A DNA stretch of 64,000 nt, taken from positions 22,816,001 through 22,880,000 of the forward strand of contig JANTQA010000023.1 of NCBI GenBank assembly GCA_027625915.1. The letters run 5' to 3'. A program made the position numbers and the translations under genes. How positions within the stretch are numbered: position 1 is the first letter of the stretch; every line of letters starts with the position of its first letter. Below are positions 11,090 to 23,000 of this stretch, one piece after another. The notes below the pieces were generated by a model, which was not told the origin of the DNA, made no database searches, and worked only from the letters and a program-made list of their open reading frames with translations. Source of the DNA: Anaeramoeba flamelloides (Eukaryota; Metamonada; Anaeramoebidae).

Positions 11090-14000
11090 TTAAAATTCAT
11101 ATTGTTCAGTATTTGAAACATTTTCTGTATCTGATCCATTTAAATCCGAATCTGAACTATAATTATAAAAATATTCTATGTATAAATCTGTTGCTAATAA
11201 ATCAATTTGAGTAAATCTATGATTCAGCAATCTAGAAATATATTCATCACCTGAATATTCTTCAACTTCTTTTACATAAAGATTTTGTGAAGATTGATTG
11301 CATTCATATTCATTTGCACCAATTTTTAAAATCTTATCCAATGCTTGAAGGCAAATAAGAATTACACCCGGTTCCTTAGATTGTAGTAATTGCACAAAAT
11401 ATTTTATTGCACCCTGCTTGATGATATATTTAATTTGTTTTGTTGTCCCCCCGTAACATATATTACTAATTATCCATACTGCCTCGATTTGAATGATTGT
11501 TATATCATTTTCAAGAATATACATAATTTGAGGAATAATATCTTTATCAATAACTTTTTGGATTTGTTGAGTATCGCCTGCAGTGATATTTGAAAGAGCC
11601 CAACAACTTTCTTGTCGGATTTGATTTCTTGGATGTTTTAATAAAGGGGGTAATTTATCTAAAAGTTTGAAATTTAATGGAATTTGTGTTTGTTCTTTAT
11701 CACCAGTAACAATATTGCCAATTGTACGTAATGACGGGACAAGTATTGTGAGTTCTTTTGATCTATTTTTTTTTTAACAGTTTTTTTTTTTTTTTTTTTA
11801 AATTAGAAATAAATTAAAAAAAAAAAATTTGATCAAATGTGAAAAACAATTCAGAGAAAATTATATTTTTCAAATAATAAATAATTTGCACAATATTTAT
11901 TTTTTTCTATTTTTCCCCTTGCTGAATCTTCTTTATATTGGAAAGAATAGTTACAATTGAAAAATATCAAGTAGTTACTTGCTAATACTGTGACACTGAA
12001 ACACAAAAGTATAAGTAACTTGAAAATAAAGGCAAAAAAGCAAAGGTGGATAAAAATACCCAAAGGTTTAAAGTAAATCAGATCAAAAAAAAAAAAAAAA
12101 GAAATTACAAAAACAACTACCCTCCAAACGAACATTCAGGATCAATTATCAAATTTATTAAATTCAATTAGCCAAAAGTATTGTGTCTGTGATTTTGGGT
12201 GTTCTTAATAAAAGATTGAATTGTTTTTTTTTTTTTTTTTTTTTTTTTTATCAATTGCTTCTTATAAACTCCCTAAATCTTTTTCTTTTTTTCTTTTCCT
12301 TTTTTCTTTTCAATTTTTTGTTTTTGCTTTTTAAACATAAAAAATTTTGGGTGTTTCTTTTCCTTGAATAATTGTGAAATCTATAATTTGACGCTTAAAT
12401 TCTCTTTTAATGAAATTTAAGTAAAAGAACATTTATAGTGTAATTTAAACTTCTTCAATAATAATAAATTTGCACAATATTTTTCTTGAGTTGGTTTTCA
12501 ATATTAAAGTAATACATCACATTTTTTTTTTTTTTTTGTTCAGCTTATAAACTTGAAAACTTGTTTTAAATTGCGATAAATAAGCTTCAATTCAAAATTT
12601 AGAGAGCATTGATTGGGAAAATATGGGAAAAAATGAGATAAAGAAAAAACTCCATCAAGCCCACATCAAAAAAATATAAGATAAAGTGGACTCATCCAAA
12701 GAAGATGAAAATTGAAAGCTGAAAAAATACCTTAAAATCAGCCGGTTCCAGGAAAACTTTGACGTAAAGAACAGCACTTACTTAAATTGGAAATCAAAAA
12801 CTGCATTCAAACTGAAATCATTCTTTAACGGACTGCATAGATACACATGAAAATGGGAAAAGGGAGTGGAATCCAAAATATACCCATGTTTTTTTTTTTT
12901 TTAATTTTAATTGTTTATGGCAGCGATTGAATCGTGGCCTATTGACCTTTTATGGAAGCAGTCATTCAAGAACTTAGCCGTTGGTTTGAATATAAATTTA
13001 TAATTTATATTCGCTATTAGAGCATAAGTATTTTTTTCTTTTATTTTTTCTTTTATTATTTTTATTATTTTCTTTTTCAACGTATACCCATGTTGTAAAA
13101 AGGAAGTTGATGATGTAGACCACTTTCTATGGGACTGTAAAAGATATGAGAAAAATGGAAGACATAGAAACAAACAACTCAAAAAAATCAAAGATTTTGA
13201 CTTCAACATGATAGTCAAAGAAGAATACAGACGAATTGAAGATAAAAATGAACATGAAAGAAATCTATGATATTACCATAGAATACTTTTTGACCAACAT
13301 CCCTTGACCAATTAGGAAAAAAGATCTCAAAACTAAATAATTTTGTAATCGCCTCACACGCACAAATTCATTTGAATCAATATACCTCAAGTTTCACATA
13401 TCAATTATTTTTAACTTCATTATTTTTTTTTTTCCTTGTATATATTCTTTATTTTTCTCTATATACTCTTTCTTTTTTTTTTTTTAAAGAAAACAGTAGT
13501 AAGTTTTAAACACTTCTAACAACTGTGTTTATTTCAGACGCTCTTTGAATTGGAAGTTACAAATTTAGCCACTTCAAAATTATCTCATTAACAGATAAAA
13601 TGATATTTCATTTGACCCTCAACAATAAAATCCAATTCAAAATTTTTTGAACACCAAAATTCAATTTTTGTAAAAAAAAATATTATCTAATAAATTATAT
13701 TAGAAAATACTAAATTACAACCACTAACTAATTAGAATGTTAACAATGATTTATAATTTACAATATACAACAAAAAAAAAAATAATTAATTATAAAAATA
13801 CTAATAAATTATCGGTTTGTTGAAAATTTTGAAATTGGCAACATAAAAATGTGTTGGTAAATTTGTTTAAATTCTATTTAAGTTTATTGATCGATCAAAT
13901 GGTTAAATACCATCAAGTCATTTTATTTGAATTTTTCTATTTAAACTAGCTCAACTTTAACCTAATATAAATCATCGAAAAAGAACTTTCTCGGTCTGAT

Positions 14001-17000
14001 GAAAAAAATATGGCGAATTTGCTTTGTTCAAAAAAAAAGATAAAAAACTAAAAAAATGAAAAAATGTTTTTCATATTTTTTACAAAAAATCAATTTTTTT
14101 TCCAATTTGAATGAAATTATATTATTGTGATTGTTTGAACTGTTTTAACTGTGTGTAAAATTTTGGAATTTAGGTTTAGATTTAAAATAAAAAAAATGAT
14201 ATTTAAAATGATATAAATGGGTAACTTTAAAAGTATAATTAAAAAAATATTTAATATATAATTTAAAGTTCTAGTTTAAAAACAAAAAAAAAATTCCATC
14301 TTTATACATCAAAAATTATTATTTATAAATATTCAAACTAAAAAAAAAAAAAATTAAATAAAATGATAAGAAAAAAAAGACATTAATAGCAACAATCTAT
14401 GGCATCAACATTCTCAGAATTCTAAAATTGTCCAACAAATACATATGACGAAAATTTCTCAATTTTGTATAATTAGTTCCTAAAACCAATCTTGGAAAAA
14501 TTAAATTTGTTTTTAAAAATAAAAATTTAGGGAAATTTTTAAATTCTTTCAAGATTTTTTTTTAAAATGTAATAAATTAAAAAAGTATCAAATTTTTATC
14601 AATATAACAAGATCTTTTAAAAGTATTTTTAAAAAAATGTAATAAATCTTCTTTCAATTAAGAACTGATTTCAAAAACATGTGCATTTGATAAATTTAAT
14701 AAATATGATATTTGAATATAAATTTACTTACTCTAAAAATCCAACCAATTTATCGACTACGTCATATTTAAGAACTGCATTAATATTCTCGCTTGTGCCA
14801 TCAGAAATATAACAGAGCCCCCAGCACGAGTCTTGTATTAATTGTGGGATACCACTTGTTATATAAGTTGCAAAAATTGGAATCACATTTTTTATCTAAG
14901 TAATATTAGTATAAATATAAATTCATAATTAAATATATTAAATTTTTTTATTTTGCTAAAATATTATTTATTTATTGGGTGAATAGAGCAAAATAATGTT
15001 AAAAGGGGAGAAGAATGTATACATGTATTTATAGATAAAAAAAAAAAAAAATTAATAAAAAAGAATTGGCAAAAGGCAATATAATTCAAAATAAACTAAC
15101 TACTTTTCAATTGTTATTATTTTTAAGAATTTTAAAATAATTATTTTCAAGGTACCACACAAATGTAAACATGATTTCTCTATTTTTAGAGTTTTTATGA
15201 TAAAAATAGAGACATCATGTTTACACCCTTGTACTCACAAAAATCGTTATAACAATTCAAATAATATTTTTCATATTAAAAAATCGATTTTGAATTTTTA
15301 GGGTTAAATTATGTTATTCAAAAATATCTTCAAGAAAATTTTATTTTGAAAATACGAAATTTCGTCTTAAAATAAAAACACAGTTTCTTATTTGTAAATA
15401 TAGTAAATGTTTTGTAAAATTTATATGATTTTAACACTTCCCTTATTAAAATAATAATAATATTTTTCAATAGGTTCAATAAAACAATTTTTTGTTTATC
15501 CGAAAGAATTATCTAATAAAAAAAATTCTAGATTAATATTTATTACAATACAAATACTATTTTATGGAATAGTGAAGAAAATACTAATAAACGAGGTAAA
15601 CCCTTTTTATATTGTAAGAAATAAAATGAATTTAATATATTTTCTATTGATAAAAAAATGGAAAAAAAAATTGAATCTCATTTCCTGAAAAAAAAAAATT
15701 TTTCTTTTCTGGAATTCTGAGTCGATCATAAATTTTTAACACTTGGTATATACAAAATTTGTTAATACAGAATACCGTCAATAATATATTTTAATATTTT
15801 ATCGTGTTGCTGTAAAAGACTGATCCCTTAAAAATGAATTTCAAAATTTTAAGGATGGGCATTCAAAATGAATTCTTCAGATACACCAGAAATGATCGTA
15901 AGAGTCTTAACCAAAATGAAAGGGTGGCATTTGTGGTGTATCTGAAGAATTCATTTTGAGCGCCCCCTTAAATGCGTTGGTTTTTCATATTTTGAGTTAT
16001 TTTTTATCATTATTATCAAATTTTGATGATTTAATTAATTTTTTATATTTTGGGTTTCATGATTGTTTTATAAATTTTTGTTTTCTCAAATTAATAATAT
16101 ACGTAATAGTTAGAAAGTTAATTCCATTTTTATATGGTAAATCAAGGTTCAATTTTTGAATTTTATATATTAAAATAGCATGTAAATTTAAGGGAATATT
16201 GGTTTTTTTATATTCTTTTTTAGTAAAATTAAATAATAATAAACCACATAATGGTTGAATTAAACCAATTTCAGTTAGAGATAATAATTTTTAAATGGTT
16301 TGAGAATTGATACGAATTAAAGATTTATTGATATTTCCAAAAAGTTGATTTCCAAATCATTTTATTAAAAATCTGGTATCGTCTTTCAAACTGGTAAAGG
16401 TGGTATTACCATTTGGGAAAAAAAGTGAAACGTAAAAAAAAGTTCAACACATTTTTTAATTGTAGAAACCTTAATCGAATGACAGAAACTGAAAATGAAA
16501 AGTACAAATCAATTAACAAAGGAAAAAATCAATGATTAAAGACTAAATGTAGGATTCAACGCATTAACAGTTTTTCTAATACTATCCTTTTTTCATGGGG
16601 CTTTCTTTTATTAATCTATTATTAAAAATTTGACTATTTTTAAGATCTCCTAAAAAAAACTACTGATCGTATTTTGATAAAAAAAGGAGATCTTAATTGT
16701 CATTGTTGATTTGATTAATAACATTTTAATGGATTATTCTTTAAAGTTGATTTGTTTCTTCTTTGAATTTATTTTTTTCATTTTCAGTGATGCTTATCAA
16801 TTAAAAATTGTGTTTAACTTTTTTCAATATGGTTATTAATCATCGATCAAAATTTTCAATTCAATTTTCCTCTGTTTGAAATTAATTTTATTTTTAAATT
16901 AGATTATGGAAAAAAAATCCCTTACGTAAAAATAATCACTGACAAGATTTTTAATTGTTAGTATTAATAAAATTGTTGTGTAACTGAAAATATTTAAAAT

Positions 17001-20000
17001 CAAATCCTTTTTATAAATAACCAAATATTTTTTATGAACTTAGTAATAAACCTACCTAAAGTTCATTAAAGTAAGGTGTCTATAGAATACTCATTTAATT
17101 GTTTGACAAAATAAGTAGATCAACTTTTTTTGAAAAAATAATAAAGTTTTATAGAGGTTTGCTCTGAGTTTGGAAAATTATAATTTTTATTCTTGTTTTT
17201 TGATTGATTGAATATTGTTTTGAACAAGTGTAATTCAATTAATCATCATTCTAATTAGTGGGTGAGTTATAATTTTAAAAGTTTGATTCTTAAAAAAAAG
17301 ATTTGATTTTAAATGAAAGAAATTATTCAGCAGTTACACAACAATTTTCCTAATATTAACAATTAAAAATCTTGTCTGGGATTTTTTTCATGTCAGGCTT
17401 TTTTTTTTATACTATAAGTGTTTCTTAATTTTTTATATATTCACTTTTATGTATTTGTAAAATAATCAATTGATTTTTTTTTTTTTTGTATTTCCTTCAC
17501 AATAAATATTAAAAAAAAAAAAAAACAATTTGTTAAAAGTTATAAAATAGTAAAAAAATAAAAATCTTACCAAAGAAAGTTTGGGCCTTGGGCGAGATCT
17601 TATTAAATTAGAAAGAGTCCATATTGCATTTTTTGCAATATTTAAATTGCAAATTTCAAGTGAAAAAATATTGATAATTTTATCAATAACACTGGATTCT
17701 TTTAATATTTTATCTCGGAATTCAAGACAGTCGCCGGCTATATTTATTATAAGTAAATTTTATATAAATTAAAAATGTTTTATTGAGAAAATAAAATTAA
17801 AATAAAAATAAAAAAACAAAATAACTCATTACCAATATTCCCTAATCCCCAAATACACTATTTGTTTTTTTTTTTTTTTTTTTTGTTTAATACATTATTA
17901 TATGATAAAATAAAAAGGAAAATTTTAATAAAATAATATTTTGAATGCTTTAGAATGAACAAGAGATGATTTGACGATATGATTTTCAATTCAGAATAAA
18001 ACTTAAAATAACGCGATTTTATGATTTTTAGCGATAAATCATACAATCACAATTTTATAATATTATCTAGAATTTATTGTCAATATCGAGATAATGCATA
18101 TTATTATCAAAGCCTCTGATAACTTTTTGAAAAAAAAAATGATTTTATTATTCGTTTAGATTTTGTTTTAAAGATTTGTTGGGGTATTGAATTTGAAAGA
18201 TTTTTTGATTTTGGAAAATTTTAATTTAATTCTTTTTTTGTGAAATACTTTGAATTAAAATATTTGTTTTTTTGCCTTGATTGAGTCAAGAAAATGATTT
18301 AACTGAAGAGAATTAAAAATATAGAATATATTTCATGGTTTGTAGTAGACAGGGTGTTTTTATTGCTAGTTATATATAATACGATAATAGGTTGTGATTC
18401 AATGATTATTCCTGAATTGGTCATTATTGTTGATGTAAATGCTCAACAAACTCCCCAGTCGAAAACAAAAGAAAATTATCTTTTGAACTTATCATTGATT
18501 TAATTTCTTTCTTTTGATTCATTTTTCAAAATTGATTTTTTTTTTTTTGGAGATCTTTGTGGTTGGATCAAATAATTATTTTCCTAATTCAAACTAAACT
18601 ATTTTTCATAAATTTTGACTCACTTTATATGTTTATTTGAAGCGAATTTGGGGGGTTATAGTTAATTTAATAAAGATGAATTTTTTTGGTTTTTCGTTTT
18701 CATTTTTTTTTGTATTTTTTTATGTTAGAAAATCAAGTAAACACAAAACAAATTCTTAGATTTAAAATAATTGAAAGTTATAACCAAAGGTATTCCACGA
18801 GACAAATTGCTGAATATTTAAATATTAGTCAAAGGCAAGTTGTCTATTGGATACAAAAATGGAACAATGAAGGGAGACTTTCAAGTAAAAAAAGGGGAAG
18901 AAAAAAGAAAGAAAAATCTGAACAGTTAGAACAGTTCATCACCCAAAAAACTATAGGTAATAGAAGTCTCTCCTGTAAAGAATTATCATTACTATGCAAA
19001 GAACAATTCCAAAACGAATGTTGTTCAACAACCACTGTTTACCGATTAAGAAAACAATTAAAATTCGATTATAAACCACCAAAAATCAGACAATGTTTAA
19101 CCGAATTGCAAAAAATAAAAAGAGAAAGTTTCGCTTATGACCACCAATCAAATGAGACTAATTGGAAAAATGTAGTATTCTCTGATGAATCTTGGTTTTA
19201 TTTGAACCCCACAAGAAAAAAGATTTGGAGAAGAAGAAATGAAAATGATGGTAATTTTTTTTTTGTTTTCAAAAAAAAAAAAAAATTTTTTTGGTGTTGT
19301 TTATATCATTTAAAACTAATATTTAAACGTTTTTAAAAAAAATCGAACGAGATCAAATGATTTTTTTTTTTGCTTTTTTTTCTTTTTTTTTACAAATTTT
19401 AAAAAAGATTCTGTTTTTGATGAAAAAGAAAAATTTTCAAAAAAAATTTTGATTTGGGGTGCTTTCAGTCATGATATTCAGACTGATTTAATAATAATCA
19501 AAGGGAATGTCAATACAGAAGTTTACTTGGAAGAAATAATCAAGAAATCAAGGGTGATTGAATTAGCAAATGAAGAATATGGGTCTTTACATTGGATATT
19601 GCAACAAGATGGTGCTCGACCACACACATCAAAAAAAACTATGAAATATCTCAATCGGAGATGTGTGGTGTTAGACCCCTGGCCACCAAATTCACCCGAC
19701 CTCAACCCAATTGAGAATTTATGGTCCATAATGGATAAAAAACTATTAAAGACACTTCCAACGAACGAACACAATTTCATTGAGCTTCTGAAAAATATTT
19801 GGGACAATATTTGTTGGGAAACTCTTGAGAAATTATCCCTCTCAATGAAAAAAAGAATAGAATTGGTAATACAACGTGAAGGTGAATCAATCAATGGTTC
19901 TTATTAATTTTTTTTCATTATTTTTTTTAGGTGTTTCAGTAATAAAAAATCCGTAATGCTCTTTTCAAAAATTTTGACTCACTTTTTTTTAGTTTTTGGT

Positions 20001-23000
20001 TTTAATTTTTTTATTTTTTTAAACATCAAGCTTTTATATATTTGGAATGATAAAAAAGTGAATTACAAATCAGATTTAGTTATTGGTTTTTCTTGAATAC
20101 TAAAGAATATTTTTTTTTTTTCATTTTTTGTTTTTAGGTGAGTCACAATTTTTGAAATGGAGTTTATGTTTTAATTCGCTTAAATTTTATAAGGTATTAA
20201 ATCGGAATTAATTTTTTTGAGACTGTTATGAAGACCAATAGCATGGTTTGTTCTGTAATTTACTCTTATAAAATAAAACCTCACAATTCCAAATAATCAG
20301 ATATTTTTTCAATTAATTCATTAAGAATTGAAATAAAAATGCTAAATTACTATTGTAATTTTTTAAGAATAATAATTTATATTAACTGAATAATTTGTAA
20401 AATTTACCTAATAATGAATTCTAAAGATTGTAAAAGTATTAAAAAAGGTTTAATTTTTATTTTATTATTCTGATATATTTTGTTAAATTGATGGGCTGAA
20501 GTTGGGTAAATATTTTTAAAAAAGTTTTAAATAAACCCAATAATAATTTAAAAAGTTCAAAAATAATTATATATTTTTATTTATTAAAATTCAAAAGAAT
20601 TATCTAGAAAATATTATGGCGCTTTTGTAAGATAAAAACAAAGGGTATTTTATTATTTGATTAATAATAAATAAGTTACTAAAAAGAATCAAGAAAGATA
20701 AAATAAAAAAAAAATACTAATTTAATTATTTGTATAAAAAAATTGTTTAATAATATTGAAATCCCATTCCCAAATAAAATAAATTATTTTTTAAAAATTT
20801 TACTCTATTAAAGATAAATTTATCTAGAATTAATATCAATAAAACCTGAAGTTCTCTTTTCAAAGAAGAATTTTGAAAATAAACATTAATTATTATTTAA
20901 TTTTTTTTTTTGGATCTCTGAAATAGTTGGATTTGGAGAATATTTGTGGAGCAAAATTATGTTCAAATATTATTAAAACATAATATGAATAAAATCTGAA
21001 AATAAATCAAATAAAAGGGTAAGTATTAGATCTGAAAAAAATAATCTTTGGAAAGAAACCAAACACAACACAGATAGCGTAATCAATATAAATAATTTAA
21101 AGACATTTTTAAACATTCAACCTAACAGTATACAAGAGTTTTAATCCTTTCAAAATTCAAATTCTATTTTAACATTTTTCAAATTTCAAATACCTGTTGA
21201 AAGTTTTTGAAAACTCAAAAAGGGTAAAAAAAAAATTGATTTATTTTTTTTTTTATTGAGGTAGAAGTGTAATTTACACTCTAGTTGCCCTTAGACTCAA
21301 ATTCCCTTTCAGAAATTTAATCGTAAAATCATAGATTTCACGATTGTTAATTAATGAAAATAGTCTTGAACCATCATAGTTTAAAATTAATTCATTAAAA
21401 TTTAATTCTTTTTGTTTGTTGTAAAATATTAATCTATCTTTTCCATGGGAAGGACAGACCCATAAAAAATGATCAATATTTTAGATTATTTCCTTTTGAT
21501 TATATTTTAAACATAAAGGGCAAAATTTATTTGAACTTTTTTTTATTATGTAGTAATATCTATTTAAGCAGTTAATAAATGTTCTTAATTTTAGAATTAT
21601 TGAACTTGAACGATAACTAAAATCTTCTTTGCATTTTTAATTAATAGTTTTGGCTTTTAATTCTATTAAAATATTCTTGAGGGGTGTTGTCAAGTGCCTT
21701 AGAGTGCCTAGGTTTTTTTTTAATTTAAGAAAGAAAAGTAAAAATTTTAAGAAATTTTCTTGTTATTTCTCAAATTAAAAAAAAAACTAACGAAAAGTGT
21801 CTAGGTTTTCCAGGATTCAAAAGAATAGAGTAAAATCTTTGATTTAGCTCAATTCTTTTAAATTTTGGAAAACCTAACGAAAAGTGTCTAGGTTTTCCAG
21901 GATTCAAAAGAATAGAGTAAAATCTTTGATTTAACTCAATTCTTTTAAATTTTGGAAAACCTAACGACACTTTCAGCTGGTAGAATTTAGCAACTCATTA
22001 TAATTGTAATTATAATTTTCAATTTTAAGAATCTTTAGGTTTTGTGAATTCCAATTGATTTTATTGTTGATTCTTTGATTGAATTTTATTAATTTTTCAA
22101 GATATGGATGAGATAATTCTTTTAATTTATTTTTGAATTTAAAATTCTTTTTTTTATTTACTGAAATTACTATGTTTTCAATTTTCAATTTTGTTTTGTA
22201 AATAAAGAATTGGTGTGTTTCTATTTATTTTGCATATTTCCAGTAATACATGAATTTATAAATGAATTTAAATAATTAAAAGTGTTTATTTCATAATTAA
22301 AAATTTCTAATCCATATGTTAATCGGCTTAATATAAAAGATTTTTGAAAAAAAATTGATTTTAAAAGATAAGCATTTGGAATGGTTTGAATTTTTTTAGA
22401 GTTCTAAAAATGAAAAATATTTATTCTGTTTCAAAAACTTGAAACTTTTTTTCAGAAAAGACAAAATCCAAAAAGTGTTTTGAATGCAAGTTTTTAAAAG
22501 TTTTAATTATAAAAATTTTGCATTATTAAAAGTTTATTAGATTTTGATCTTTTATTACTTTCTAAATTTATAAAATTTTACAAAAAATGAAAGGTATTTT
22601 GAATTAAAAAAAATTTACCACAATTTTTGTGCTATTCTTTTTGTTAATAAATTTCTCAAAATTGCTTTTCATTTTGTTTTTTTTATTATCTTTTGATTTT
22701 CCCTTGAAATGTTTATTGATGGCATTCGTAAAATAAAAGTTTTTCTTTTTTTTTTTAAAAATTTTGGAGAGTTTAGAACTTATGAGTGACAATATAATTT
22801 TTAATAAACAATCACATACCTCAATTCCAGTGGGCGCTATTGTATTGATACTCCCTTAACAAACTTTGATAATTGGGTTTTGTATTTAGAATTCATTTGG
22901 AGTGTACATCATTAAAATGATACAGCCATTCCAACCCTACCTTGAAATTTTTATAAGATATTCAAATTGGTTGTATATTATAAAAATTTGTTTTATGAAA

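Noticed and set aside
21770-21970. 66-codon minus-strand frame with two identical 29-residue repeats
   Set aside because: Product of the 87-bp (29-codon) tandem hairpin unit, not a protein gene.
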